The position numbers and the translations under genes are program-made. Positions 7,287 to 16,736 of a DNA stretch of 64,000 nt are shown here, in pieces. The first letter of the stretch is position 1. Each line of letters begins with the position of its first letter. Source of the stretch: a bacterium D16-56 (GTDB taxonomy: Bacteria; Bacillota; Clostridia; Lachnospirales; Lachnospiraceae); contig RAYY01000001.1 of assembly GCA_003611875.1 (NCBI GenBank), positions 310,001 to 374,000 on the forward strand, read 5' to 3'. Below the pieces are notes generated by a model. The model saw only the letters and a list, made by a program, of their open reading frames with translations. It was not told the DNA's origin and ran no database searches.

Positions 7287-9959
7287 ATGAACTACGGAAA
7301 GAGTGCAACTGAAAAAAAGATAAAAGCGGCCAATTCCAATGCTGAGAAATATACCTCCCGTATATTCCTGACGATTTTTAAGACCTGTTTCGTCTTGTGT
7401 CTTTTCACGGTCTTAGTCGCCTGCAGCGCCGGCGCAGGCATGTTCATGGGCATTATAGACAGCGCCCCGGACATTGATGTGGAAAGCATTGTTCCCATGG
7501 GCTATGCCACCACCGTCTACGACAGCGCAGGCAATCTGACCGACACCCTGGTAATGGCAGGCGCCAACCGGGAGGAAGCCACCTACGATGAGCTTCCAAA
7601 GGATCTGATCAATGCTTTTGTCGCCATAGAAGATTCCCGTTTCTGGAGCCACAACGGCATTGACCTGCGCTCCATTTCCCGTGCCGCCTACGGCGTCCTG
7701 AAAAGAGAAAACTTAGGCGGAGGCAGCACCATTACCCAGCAGCTGATTAAGAACAATGTGTTCAACGGCGGCATGGAATCCAGCTTTGGGGCAAAGCTGG
7801 AAAGAAAGCTGCAGGAACAATATCTGGCCCTTCAGCTCAGCAAATCCATGGACAAGGAGTTGATCCTGACCAATTATCTGAACACCATCAATCTAGGCAA
7901 CAATGCCCTGGGCGTCAAGGTGGCTGCCCGCCGGTATTTTGACAAAGAGGTATCAGACCTTACCTTGTCCGAGGCCACGGTGCTTGCCGGGATTACCCAA
8001 AGCCCTTCCCGCTTTGACCCCATCTCCCACCCGGAGAACAATGCAGAAAAGCGGGAGATCATTCTTCAGTACATGGTGGACCAGGGCTATATTGACGAAG
8101 CACAGCAAAGAGAAGCCCTGGCTGATGATGTATATTCCCGGATTCAGAACGTCAACATTGTGGCCAGGGAGGCAGCCACCACCCCTTACAGCTATTTTAC
8201 CGACGAGCTGACTCAGCAGGTCAAGGATTCTCTGATGGAAAAGCTTGGCTACTCCGAGACGCAGGCCCACAACCTGCTTTACGGCGGCGGACTTCAGATT
8301 CAGACCACCCTAGACCCGGTTATGCAGGCCATTGTAGATGAGGAAATCAACAATCCGGCCAACTATACGGCTGCCCGGTATTCCGTGGAATATCGCCTGT
8401 CCGTGACACATGCCAACGGCGAGACAGAGCATTTTTCCGAAAAAAATATCCAGTCCTGGCACAAAAATGTACTCCATGACAGCTTTGACGGCCTGTACAA
8501 TTCAGAAGACGCCGCTCAGGCAGATGTAGATGCCTACAAGGAATATCAGCTTACAGAGGGAGACGAAATTATCGGGGAAAAGCTGACTAAGGTTCTGCAG
8601 CCCCAGGTATCCTTTGTGCTGATGGATCAGCGGACCGGACAAGTCAAGGCCATCAGCGGCGGACGAGGACAAAAGCTGGACAGCCTTACCTTAAATCGGG
8701 CCACAGGCTCTACCCGTCAGCCTGGCTCCACGTTTAAGGTGATAACCGCTTTTGCCCCGGCCATTGACACCTGCGGCGCAACCCTGGGTACGGTCTATTA
8801 TGACGAACCCTTTACCGTAGGCTCCAAGACCTTTTCCAACTGGTACAGTCAGGGCTATCTGGGCTACTCCAGCATTCGGGACGGCATTATCTATTCCATG
8901 AATATTGTGGCAGTACGCTGTCTCATGGAGACGGTGTCTCCTCAGCTTGGTGTAGAATATGCCAAGAACTTCGGCATTACCACCTTGACTGACACGGACC
9001 TAAATGCAGCCACCGCACTGGGAGGGCTTACCAGAGGCGTTACCAACCTGGAGCTGACTGCAGCCTATGCCTCCATTGCCAATGGCGGCGTGTACACTAA
9101 GCCTATCTTTTTTACCAGGATTTTAGACCACAACGGCAAAATCCTCATTGACAATGAACCGGAGACCCATCGGGTATTAAAAGATTCCACGGCCTTTCTT
9201 CTGACAGACGCATTGTCTGACTCCATGGAAAGCAACCGCAAATTCTCCCGCCCCGGCGTCAGCGTCAATGCCACTAGTGTGGCAGCCAACATTCCCGGCA
9301 TGAGCAATGCAGGAAAAAGCGGCACTACCTCCAACAATGTGGATATCTGGTTTGTAGGCTTTACCCCCTACTATACGGCAGGAATCTGGGCCGGCTGTGA
9401 CAGCAACCAGCGCTTGGGAGGACGCAACGGCAACACCTCCTTCCACAAAGCCATCTGGAGAAAGATTATGACCCGGCTCCATGAGGATCTGGCTGACCCT
9501 GGATTTGAGATTCCGGAAAGCATTGAGACTGCTGAGATCTGCCGTAAATCCGGCAAGCTGGCCATCCCCGGCGTGTGTTCGGCCGATCCTCGGGGAAATG
9601 CCACCTACACAGAGTATTTCGCCAAAGGCACTGCGCCCTCGGAAGTCTGCGATACTCATGTGCGGGCCACGGTATGCCAGGCTACCGGACTGCTTCCCGG
9701 AACCTTCTGTCCCCGGGTGGGCCGTGTCTGCATCACGCTGCCCGCGGATTCACAGGGAAGCACAGACGACTCAGCCTTTGCCATGCCTGCCCACTATTGC
9801 CCCGGCCATGCGGCAGCCATTATTGAACCTACAGACGAAACAAATCCTGCTGCAGAAAGTATAGAAAGCACCGAGCCCAGCCCCATAGGTCCCGGATATG
9901 TATCCCCTGGTTCCGAATATTCCGGCTCTGCTATATCAAAAGGACCGGGACAGGACTAA
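7287..9959 (+). CDS. Class A penicillin-binding protein (transglycosylase/transpeptidase)
   Basis: An 890-aa bifunctional peptidoglycan synthase (PBP1A type) with one N-terminal membrane anchor (TCFVLCLFTVLVACSAGAG). The GT51 glycosyltransferase domain shows EDSRFWSHNGID and GGGSTITQQLIKN. The transpeptidase domain shows the catalytic Ser in GSTFK, SMN and KSGT (AGKSGTTSNNVD). A Cys-containing C-terminal extension (CRKSGKLAIPGVC...CPRVGRVC) and a Ser/Pro-rich tail resemble other clostridial PBPs. The start at 7287 follows AAGGAGG. It is monocistronic between its own promoter and a terminator at about 10.05 kb. Confidence 0.96.
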   Translation: MNYGKSATEKKIKAANSNAEKYTSRIFLTIFKTCFVLCLFTVLVACSAGAGMFMGIIDSAPDIDVESIVPMGYATTVYDSAGNLTDTLVMAGANREEATYDELPKDLINAFVAIEDSRFWSHNGIDLRSISRAAYGVLKRENLGGGSTITQQLIKNNVFNGGMESSFGAKLERKLQEQYLALQLSKSMDKELILTNYLNTINLGNNALGVKVAARRYFDKEVSDLTLSEATVLAGITQSPSRFDPISHPENNAEKREIILQYMVDQGYIDEAQQREALADDVYSRIQNVNIVAREAATTPYSYFTDELTQQVKDSLMEKLGYSETQAHNLLYGGGLQIQTTLDPVMQAIVDEEINNPANYTAARYSVEYRLSVTHANGETEHFSEKNIQSWHKNVLHDSFDGLYNSEDAAQADVDAYKEYQLTEGDEIIGEKLTKVLQPQVSFVLMDQRTGQVKAISGGRGQKLDSLTLNRATGSTRQPGSTFKVITAFAPAIDTCGATLGTVYYDEPFTVGSKTFSNWYSQGYLGYSSIRDGIIYSMNIVAVRCLMETVSPQLGVEYAKNFGITTLTDTDLNAATALGGLTRGVTNLELTAAYASIANGGVYTKPIFFTRILDHNGKILIDNEPETHRVLKDSTAFLLTDALSDSMESNRKFSRPGVSVNATSVAANIPGMSNAGKSGTTSNNVDIWFVGFTPYYTAGIWAGCDSNQRLGGRNGNTSFHKAIWRKIMTRLHEDLADPGFEIPESIETAEICRKSGKLAIPGVCSADPRGNATYTEYFAKGTAPSEVCDTHVRATVCQATGLLPGTFCPRVGRVCITLPADSQGSTDDSAFAMPAHYCPGHAAAIIEPTDETNPAAESIESTEPSPIGPGYVSPGSEYSGSAISKGPGQD

Positions 9960-10027
9960 GGAGCAGTTCAAAATAACTTTTAATATTGTAAGCTGTCCAT
10001 TCCCTGCACTGCTTTACTCATGGTATA

Positions 10028-10083
10028 CAAAAAAGCGATGGCAGAAGTTCTATTACATGAAAACCACTGCCATCGCTCTTTTG
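10028..10083. terminator. Bidirectional terminator between PBP and spoVAE
   Basis: Perfect 11-bp stem AGCGATGGCAG/CTGCCATCGCT with A-runs on the left and T-runs on the right. It sits between two convergent genes and can serve both strands. Confidence 0.9.
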
Positions 10084-10089
10084 CTTCTG

Positions 10090-10449
10090 TCAATTCTTCA
10101 TTTTCGGCTTAAAAATAACAGAACCTAAATAACCAAAAATAATCGCGCCTGCGATCCCTGCTGAAGCGGCTGTGAGTCCGCCTTTAAAAATTCCCAAAAA
10201 GCCTTCCTCTCCCAGACTTTTTGCCACACCCTTCCACAAGGTGTTGCCAAAACCTAAAAGGGGCACAGAGGCTCCGGCGCCTGCCCATTTTGCAAAGGGC
10301 TCATAGATCCCAATCCATCCTAACACGGCCCCGGTCGTCACCAGCAGAACCATTACCCGTCCTGGCATAAGCTTTGTCTTATTCAGCAGAATCTGTACCA
10401 AGGCGCAGATCGTGCCTCCCACCAAAAATGCTTTGATTAATTCTGTCAT
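10090..10449 (-). CDS. spoVAE: Stage V sporulation protein AE
   Basis: A 119-aa membrane protein of the SpoVA channel, which imports dipicolinic acid into the forespore and releases it in germination. It has several hydrophobic segments (KAFLVGGTICALVQILL, VMVLLVTTGAVLGWIGIYEP) and the family motif GFGNTLWKGVAKSL. The start overlaps the spoVAD stop by 4 nt, indicating translational coupling. The usual partner spoVAC is not adjacent. Confidence 0.95.
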   Translation of the reverse strand: MTELIKAFLVGGTICALVQILLNKTKLMPGRVMVLLVTTGAVLGWIGIYEPFAKWAGAGASVPLLGFGNTLWKGVAKSLGEEGFLGIFKGGLTAASAGIAGAIIFGYLGSVIFKPKMKN

Positions 10450-11474
10450 TTTTTCTTTTTCCCTCCAATCCGCTCTAAGATAACCCCGTGGGCAATTCCC
10501 GGTATACTCTGTCCTTCATTATAGCTGACCGTAGACAACAAAGCGCCTGTAGGCACAAACAGCACCCGCCTCCAGGTTCCCTGCAGCATCTCCGGCAGAA
10601 TTTTGGCGCACAGGGTCACAGCCGCACATCCACAGCCGCTGCCGCCAGAATGTGTATCCTGGGTTTTGTTGTCAAAAATCTCCAATCCGCAGTCTGTATG
10701 CTTCTCGGAAAGATCATGGCCTTCATTCTTCATAAAATCCAGCAAAATCTTTTTTCCCACCTCTCCCAGATCTCCGGTAATAATCTTGTCATACCAGCTC
10801 TCGTCCACTCCAAAATCCTTAAAATTCTGCATAATGGTATCCCAGGCAGCCGGCGCCATGGCTGCCCCCATATTCATGGAATCCTTTGCCCCCAAATCCA
10901 CCATCCTTCCGGTGGTAATCCCTGTGATCCGTACCTGCTCCTCACTTCCCTTCTCCGAAAGCACAAACGCCCCGCATCCCGTAACCGTCCAGGTAGTACA
11001 CTGAGGTCTCTGGTTCCCGTATCCCAACGGAAAACGAAACTGCTTCTCTGCAGTGGCATAATGGCTGGAAGCCATGGCCATCACCTTATCCGCATGATGG
11101 GCGTCAATACACATCGCTCCTAAGCTTAATGCCTCACCGATAGTAGAACAAGCCCCGTAAAGCCCAAACAGGGGAATCTCCAAATCCACTGTGCCAAAGG
11201 AAGTGGCAATCAGCTGCCCCAAAAGATCACCGGCAAACAGATAACGAATATCCTTGCGGTGAATGTCTCCCTTTTCCAAAGCCAAATCTGCTGCCTGCTT
11301 CTGCATGGCAGACTCTGCCTGTTCCCAGTTCTCTGAGCCGAACATGGGATCCTGCTCCACCACGTCAATGGCCTTCCCCAAAGGACCTTCCCCTTCTTTT
11401 TTTCCGGCCACGGAAGCCATTCCCGTAATATAGGCCGGATGTTCAAACAACAAGCTTGCTTTTCCTTTCTGCAT
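10446..11474 (-). CDS. spoVAD: Stage V sporulation protein AD
   Basis: A 342-aa thiolase-fold SpoVA subunit that binds dipicolinic acid on the spore inner membrane. Family blocks are FEHPAYITGMASVAGKKEG, LLGQLIATSFG, GLYGACSTIGEALSLGAM, MASSHYATAEKQFRFP and HSGGSGCGCAAV. The start at 11474 is set by AAAGGAG and family length; in-frame sequence up to 11597 would run through the upstream gene's terminator. spoVAE follows with a 4-nt overlap. Confidence 0.96.
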   Translation of the reverse strand: MQKGKASLLFEHPAYITGMASVAGKKEGEGPLGKAIDVVEQDPMFGSENWEQAESAMQKQAADLALEKGDIHRKDIRYLFAGDLLGQLIATSFGTVDLEIPLFGLYGACSTIGEALSLGAMCIDAHHADKVMAMASSHYATAEKQFRFPLGYGNQRPQCTTWTVTGCGAFVLSEKGSEEQVRITGITTGRMVDLGAKDSMNMGAAMAPAAWDTIMQNFKDFGVDESWYDKIITGDLGEVGKKILLDFMKNEGHDLSEKHTDCGLEIFDNKTQDTHSGGSGCGCAAVTLCAKILPEMLQGTWRRVLFVPTGALLSTVSYNEGQSIPGIAHGVILERIGGKKKK

Positions 11475-11594
11475 CTTCTCTGGCTCCTTTTCATTCCGCT
11501 TTTTTATTACTTTAACCATTTTCCAATGCCATATTCGTGCCAGAACCATGCATTTTTTTGGATATTCCGCACCATAGGCAATCAAACCTTCTCC

Positions 11595-11628
11595 CAAAAA
11601 GAAAAAAGGCTGTCATATAGCAGCCCTT
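11595..11628 (-). terminator. Intrinsic terminator after the Memo/AMMECR1 gene
   Basis: Hairpin GGCTG/CAGCC on the minus strand followed by TTTTTTCTTTTT, 26 bp past the stop codon. It separates this gene from spoVAD. Confidence 0.85.
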
Positions 11629-11653
11629 TCCTGTTCTTTACTTTTTTCGAATT

Positions 11654-13039
11654 TTAAAAATGCCTTACTACCTGAAACCGCTCCAACTGAATCTCCTCCT
11701 GCTCACCGATTCCCGCCTTCTGCTTTGCTATGTCGATCTGCTCCTGGACTGTATCCACCCCATCCAGATTGGGAAGCAGAAGACCTCGGCCGTTTTCATT
11801 GGATACGATGACTCCATACCTCTTTACATCCAGATCCTCCAAGGATCCTGCCTTCTCCACCTCTCCCAGCACATCCACTGTAATTGTGAGCCGGTCCAAT
11901 TCTTCCGGTTCGATCGGAGAAAACCTGGGATCTCTGGAGGATGCGCTGACTGCATTATAAATAATCTCTCTGGCCAGAGAACTCTCCGCAGGCTGTACGG
12001 TCCCGATACAGCCCCTCAGGCTCCCATTTTCCTTAATGGATACAAATACCCCGGCACAGGTCTTATACATTTCCTCAGGCAGACCCTCCGGCACCTCTAA
12101 GACATCCTTCGTGCGGGCATAATGCTCAATGGTCCTGCGGGCAAGCCTTACATAAGCATCCTGCCGTTCCATCTCCTCCTTTACCCGTTGCCTCTCCTTT
12201 TCCTCGTGCTTTTCTTTAAAATTCCGATGGGTATTTTCGCCCTGAACCAAATATTCACAAATCCCATATCCTACCCCAAAGGTTCCCTCATAGGACAGAC
12301 GTCTGGCTATAACCTCCCTTCTGTCCAAAGCCCCGGCCATCATGACAATGGCACGATGACCGCACTCTCCAGCCTTGTTGCACAGCTCCTCCGGGAACTC
12401 GAAAAGCTCCCCAAAAGCGCCTCTCTCAAGGGCATACATCACACGGCTGTCATATTCCGGCCCCTCCTTTTGGAATCCATACGGTCCCTCTTTTTTCAGC
12501 TTGTGGGACAGATCTCCGCTGGCAATCACCACTGCCTTTCTTCTGCACTGTTCAGCCGCCTTCTGAATACATTGCCCCAGCTCATAATGCTTCATCAGAG
12601 ACAGCCCGGACAGTCCAATGCGTACCAACTGATACTTTTTCCAGAACCGGTTTACAAAATAAAGCGGCACCATGGTTCCGTGGTCAAGCTCTTTGTCCAC
12701 CTCCCCTTCTGTCCCTGCCGGCAGCCTCCGCTCTGCTGCCAGGCTGCCTAAAGCTGCCGTCAGCTCCTCATCATAAGAAACCTCAAACCTGACCTGCTCT
12801 GCCTGAAATCTCCCAAAATCTCCCCTGGCTCTCTCCCCCGGTGAAATATGGAAATAATTGGCATACATAACCTGATGAGAAGAAATCATAATAATCGTCT
12901 CTGGCTGGAGCTCACAGATCCTGCGGGCAACCGCCTCATAAGCATCCATCGTTTTTTGAATCGCACTCTCCTGCCCTTTTCCAATCTCTGACACGATCAA
13001 CGGCGGATGAGGAACTACAAATGCTGCCTGAATCCCCAT
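11654..13039 (-). CDS. Memo/LigB-like and AMMECR1 fusion (AmmeMemoRadiSam system A/B)
   Basis: A 461-aa two-domain protein. Residues about 1-265 form an extradiol-dioxygenase class III/Memo-like domain (FVVPHPPLIVSEIGKGQE, SSHQVMYANYFHISPG, DHGTMVPLYF, IASGDLSHKLKKEGPYGF). After a charged linker (KEKHEEKERQRVKEEMERQD) comes an AMMECR1 domain (GVFVSIKENGSLRGCIGT, ASSRDPRFSPIEPEELDRLTI). These two families occur with a radical SAM enzyme in a conserved trio of unknown chemistry, but no radical SAM gene is seen in this window. The start has AGGAGA upstream, and the gene has its own promoter and terminator. Confidence 0.9.
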   Translation of the reverse strand: MGIQAAFVVPHPPLIVSEIGKGQESAIQKTMDAYEAVARRICELQPETIIMISSHQVMYANYFHISPGERARGDFGRFQAEQVRFEVSYDEELTAALGSLAAERRLPAGTEGEVDKELDHGTMVPLYFVNRFWKKYQLVRIGLSGLSLMKHYELGQCIQKAAEQCRRKAVVIASGDLSHKLKKEGPYGFQKEGPEYDSRVMYALERGAFGELFEFPEELCNKAGECGHRAIVMMAGALDRREVIARRLSYEGTFGVGYGICEYLVQGENTHRNFKEKHEEKERQRVKEEMERQDAYVRLARRTIEHYARTKDVLEVPEGLPEEMYKTCAGVFVSIKENGSLRGCIGTVQPAESSLAREIIYNAVSASSRDPRFSPIEPEELDRLTITVDVLGEVEKAGSLEDLDVKRYGVIVSNENGRGLLLPNLDGVDTVQEQIDIAKQKAGIGEQEEIQLERFQVVRHF

Positions 13040-13068
13040 AACAAAATCTCCTTTTCTTAAGTGTTCCT

Positions 13069-13097
13069 ATTATATCATGGCAAACAAAACAAGGCAA
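13069..13097 (-). promoter_or_regulatory. Sigma-A promoter for the Memo/AMMECR1 gene
   Basis: TTGCCT, 17-nt spacer, TATAAT on the minus strand, 30 bp before the start codon. The rest of 13098-13319 shows no gene, only an imperfect hairpin just before the next gene's ribosome binding site. Confidence 0.75.
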
Positions 13098-13319
13098 GGT
13101 ATAAGTCCGATTAACACTGCACATTCTATATACAGGTATGATTGCTCATGGAGGCATCTTTTTTTCGGCCGGGTACTGGCTATGCTCCTCTTGAAACGAA
13201 CACGGCCAGACAAGAAGCCGCCCCTCCCCCAGAAGCAGCCTGCATGATTACCAAAACATTTTAGGAGCGATTCAGAAATAACCTGTGAATGGTTCCTAGC
13301 CCCAAGGAGGAATCCCAAA

Positions 13320-14552
13320 ATGTCGCTACATGTAATGGATGAAGCCAACCGCTGTCTGCAGTGTAAAGTCCCCCAATGTCAAAAAGGATGCCCCATCAGC
13401 ACCGACATTCCTAAAGCCATCCGCCTTTTAAAGGAAAACCGCCTGGATGAAGCCGGCAAAATGCTGTTTGAAAACAATCCCCTTACCACGGTCTGCAGCC
13501 TGGTCTGCAATCATGAAAAGCAATGCGAGGGGCACTGTGTATTAGGAAAAAAAGGTACGCCTGTTCATTTTTCCACAATTGAAAATTATATTTCTTCCAC
13601 CTATGCCAACAAAATGACCAAGGGACCTGCTGTCTCCAACGGAATGCGGGTTGCCATCATAGGCTCCGGTCCGGCCGGCATTACCATTGCCATCATTCTG
13701 GCCCGGTACGGCTACCAGGTAACGATCTTTGAAGGCAAGGATAAAATCGGCGGCGTACTCCGCTACGGAATCCCGGAGTTTCGTCTGCCCAGAAATGTTC
13801 TGGATGATATCCAATACCGCCATCTGGAAATGAAAGGAATCAAAATCCGTCCCAACACCACCATCGGCGGCGGCGCCATCGGAATCGAAGATCTGTTCCG
13901 TGACGGATATAAGGCAATCTTTATCGGAACCGGCGTGTGGAATCCCTGTTCCCTTCACATAAAAGGAGAAACCTTTGGAAATGTCCATTTTGGAATCCAT
14001 TATCTGAATAATCCGGACAGCTATAAGCTTGGAGAAAAGGTGATTGTCATCGGAGCCGGAAATACAGCCATGGATGTGGCCAGAACTGCCGTCCGGAAAG
14101 GCGTACAGCGGCTCACCTGCTTCTCCCTGACCAAGCAGCCGGCAGCAAGCGATTATGAAATCAATTATGCCAAGCTGGAGGGCGTACACTTTGAATATAA
14201 TAAAATACCTGTGGAAATCAAAGAGGAAGGTGTTATTTTCCGAGATGTACTGGAGGATGAAAATGGCAGCATAACCCAAGTCCCGAACTCTGACCGCCTT
14301 TATGAATCGGACAGTGTGATCATATGCATCAGCCAGGGACCAAGAAATCGGATCGTCAGTACTACAGAAGGGCTGAAGGTCAACGACAAAGGGCTTTTGG
14401 TTGCCGACGAGACAGGGCATACCTCAAGACCGGGGATCTTTGCCTCTGGTGATGTGGTCAACGGAGCCAGAACCGTGGTGGAAGCAGTGGCACACAGCAA
14501 AACAGTAGCAGAAGCCATGCACCAGTATATGCAGAGCCTGCCGTCTCAATAG
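13320..14552 (+). CDS. GltD-like NAD(P)H oxidoreductase (FAD, Fe-S)
   Basis: A 410-aa flavoprotein resembling the glutamate synthase small subunit. The N-terminal Fe-S domain has cysteine sets CLQCKVPQCQKGCP (residues 12-25) and CSLVCNHEKQCEGHC. An FAD loop follows (VAIIGSGPAGITIAIILARYG), then IGGVLRYGIPEFRLPR, an NAD(P)H loop (VIVIGAGNTAMDVARTA) and the closing FAD motif PGIFASGDVVNGARTVVEA. No large GltB subunit is adjacent, so it could serve another electron acceptor. AAGGAGG lies 9 nt before the start; the gene stands alone before a strong terminator. Confidence 0.88.
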   Translation: MSLHVMDEANRCLQCKVPQCQKGCPISTDIPKAIRLLKENRLDEAGKMLFENNPLTTVCSLVCNHEKQCEGHCVLGKKGTPVHFSTIENYISSTYANKMTKGPAVSNGMRVAIIGSGPAGITIAIILARYGYQVTIFEGKDKIGGVLRYGIPEFRLPRNVLDDIQYRHLEMKGIKIRPNTTIGGGAIGIEDLFRDGYKAIFIGTGVWNPCSLHIKGETFGNVHFGIHYLNNPDSYKLGEKVIVIGAGNTAMDVARTAVRKGVQRLTCFSLTKQPAASDYEINYAKLEGVHFEYNKIPVEIKEEGVIFRDVLEDENGSITQVPNSDRLYESDSVIICISQGPRNRIVSTTEGLKVNDKGLLVADETGHTSRPGIFASGDVVNGARTVVEAVAHSKTVAEAMHQYMQSLPSQ

Positions 14553-14554
14553 TC

Positions 14555-14583
14555 TAAAAAGCGGGGCTGCCCCCGCTTTTTAT
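14555..14583. terminator. Bidirectional terminator
   Basis: AAAAAGCGGGG-CTGC-CCCCGCTTTTT, a perfect symmetric hairpin between two convergent genes. Confidence 0.92.
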
Positions 14584-14612
14584 TGAAACACTTTGTTTCA
14601 CAAGAGCTCCTC

Positions 14613-16235
14613 CTATTCTTCCAGCAGCCGGTTCAGCTCTCTTACTCCCTCCAAACAGGACAGCTCATTCCCATCCAAATCATAAAGCTGTCCGTCCTGT
14701 ACAAAATTATACACATTTACATTGTCCAGATACACATCGCCGTCCGAACGGAACCGTACCTGACGGTACTCGGCACACCCAAAATTCAGGTCGTACTGTC
14801 CTTTTCCGTCCACCACTACCTCCTGGGTATCCCCTCCCAGAATAACAGACAGCTTTACGGGCCTGTCACTGTCTGCCGTAAACCGCACATGATTCTCAAA
14901 CTTCTGCTTTACAGAGAGCCGATGTCCCACATCCTGAGAAATACTTCCGCCCTCCTGAAACCATGCCTGATTGCTTCCGTCCCGCTGTACGATGCTTACC
15001 CTGCTGGTCTCCCAGCCCTGATCTCCCAAGGCAAACTGACTGTTGAAAACAGCATTATTGGCATAATTGCGATAGCTCCATACTGCATATCCGTTGGTGT
15101 AGGTACGCAGAATCTGTGGAATCCCGGTCAGATAGGCATTTCTTTCTTCCACGGCAAGCCGAGGATTGTGCTCAAATCCTGGCGTCTCGTCCATATAGAG
15201 AAGCTGGTCAATAAATATCGGCTTTCCTTTGTTATGTTCCTTTACCAGCCTTAACTGCTGCTCCATCATGGACACTGCCTCTGAGACTGTGATCACACGG
15301 CCAAATTCCTGCCCCATGGTAACACTGTACATCAGCGCCGTATAGGCAGCATCTCCACAGGGAAAAGTCTGGTAATGGGCCGCTCCTACCTTGCCTCCTC
15401 CTACTCCCTCCACCGGATCTACATCCAGCCGGACCTCCATGGACAGCCCTGGAAACACCTGCTGGGTATCTTCAAGCAGCCTCATCAAAAAATCATCGTA
15501 ATATTCAAAAAACAGCTTGTATGCCGGACTGTCTCTCTTAGGAATGCCCACCTGCCCAAAGCTGTCATAGGGCCTTCCAGGGGAAAAATACTCATTGACC
15601 TGTTCTAACGTATAATGCTCCTCCAGATACTGCTGGAAACCAATTCTTCTTGCTTCATCGATTCCTGCCCGATCAGAGTCAAACAATCCCGGAGCATCCT
15701 CCATATAATTCCAGAAATCCTCCCATGCAAGAAATCCGCCGTAAAAATTCTCATAACCGGATACGGCCTCATACAGCTCTTTTGCATAATCCAGCCACAC
15801 GGACCGGGTTTTCTCATCCCCCAGCAGCTTCCGGTAGCGAATCTGCGGAACCTCTCCCCCACAATGATCCCAGGTATACCCCACTCTCAAAGACACCCAT
15901 AATCCCTGATCTCTGGCTGCCCTCATAATCCGATCCAGCTTCGCAAAGGCATAATCACTGTACTGAATCGGGGCTGTATCCGGCTGAAACTCCCGCCACG
16001 GAACGGCCAGAATAATGCTGTTAAAGCCATCCTCTGCGATCTGTGCCAATTCCTCCTCCAAATGGTCGCTTTCAGAATTCCAGAAATTCATGACCCAGGC
16101 ATCTGACACATAGGTAACAGACCTTAACTGCTCCGGCAGCGTCCTGTCTGCGCTCCCATAAGATAAAAATCCCGCTGCAAGAGCCATACACCCTGCCGCA
16201 ATTGCACACCGTTTCCAATGGAATATTTTTTTCAT
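14613..16235 (-). CDS. Secreted glycoside-hydrolase-like TIM-barrel protein
   Basis: A 540-aa exported protein. The N-terminus MKKIFHWKRC plus a hydrophobic stretch is a signal peptide. The body resembles GH42/GH5-type barrels: EDGFNSIILAVPWREFQPD, WVSLRVGYTWDHCGG, GGFLAWEDFWNYMED (the Glu here may be the acid/base) and PIFIDQLLYMDETPGF. The C-terminal about 130 residues look like a beta-sandwich carbohydrate-binding region. I cannot name the substrate. The start at 16235 follows TTGGAGA. It is monocistronic with no transporter nearby. Confidence 0.7.
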   Translation of the reverse strand: MKKIFHWKRCAIAAGCMALAAGFLSYGSADRTLPEQLRSVTYVSDAWVMNFWNSESDHLEEELAQIAEDGFNSIILAVPWREFQPDTAPIQYSDYAFAKLDRIMRAARDQGLWVSLRVGYTWDHCGGEVPQIRYRKLLGDEKTRSVWLDYAKELYEAVSGYENFYGGFLAWEDFWNYMEDAPGLFDSDRAGIDEARRIGFQQYLEEHYTLEQVNEYFSPGRPYDSFGQVGIPKRDSPAYKLFFEYYDDFLMRLLEDTQQVFPGLSMEVRLDVDPVEGVGGGKVGAAHYQTFPCGDAAYTALMYSVTMGQEFGRVITVSEAVSMMEQQLRLVKEHNKGKPIFIDQLLYMDETPGFEHNPRLAVEERNAYLTGIPQILRTYTNGYAVWSYRNYANNAVFNSQFALGDQGWETSRVSIVQRDGSNQAWFQEGGSISQDVGHRLSVKQKFENHVRFTADSDRPVKLSVILGGDTQEVVVDGKGQYDLNFGCAEYRQVRFRSDGDVYLDNVNVYNFVQDGQLYDLDGNELSCLEGVRELNRLLEE

Positions 16236-16460
16236 AGGTATCTCCAAAATCAGCAATCTCCAATCATCCAAGTAAATTGCTTTTTCAATATGTAAGAGAA
16301 AAACAAAAATGTCTCTCTTCCATTCCTAAAAGAAAGCCGGAATAAATGAGACATTTTTGTTTATCATTGACAGTTGCTGCTAATTTTCTGCTGACATCCC
16401 GTTTTATTTTGTTTATGCCCAAGGATATACTTCTTTGCCATAGGATTGAGAATTGTCCTT

Positions 16461-16632
16461 AATCCATGCTCTTTCAGAGCGGGGGCACTTCGTGCCACAT
16501 GGTATACCCGCAGGGCATACCTTAATCCATGCTCTTTCAGAGCGGGGGCACTTCGTGCCACATGGTATACCCGCAGGGCATACCCTAATCCATGCTCTTT
16601 CAGAGCGGGGGCACTTCGTGCCACATGGTATA
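16461..16632. repeat. 63-bp tandem repeat with three hairpins per unit
   Basis: Two full and one partial (46-nt) nearly identical copies with a 63-bp period (units start at 16461, 16524 and 16587). Each full unit contains three short hairpins in a row: GCTCT-TTC-AGAGC, GGCAC-TTC-GTGCC, and GGTAT-CCC/GGG-ATACC. Because 63 is a multiple of three, frames stay open across the array, but no start site or homology supports a protein. It lies just past the ssrA terminator. Function unknown. Confidence 0.9.
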
Positions 16633-16685
16633 AAAAGAAAATGAAGCAGACACATTCCTGTACGAACTCTGTTCGTGGTGTCTGC
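16628..16685 (-). terminator. ssrA terminator
   Basis: On the minus strand an 8-bp outer stem GCAGACAC/GTGTCTGC (16646-16685) encloses a 6-bp inner stem ACGAAC/GTTCGT and is followed by TTCATTTTCTTTTT. It starts about 50 nt past the mature tmRNA 3' end. Confidence 0.75.
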
Positions 16686-16736
16686 TTGGTGATAAGGCAT
16701 CCTCCTGCTTGGCGAACCTCTCCTTACCACAAGTGA

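Noticed and set aside
16461-16632. CRISPR array
   Set aside because: Units are contiguous with no unique spacers and there are no cas genes in the window.
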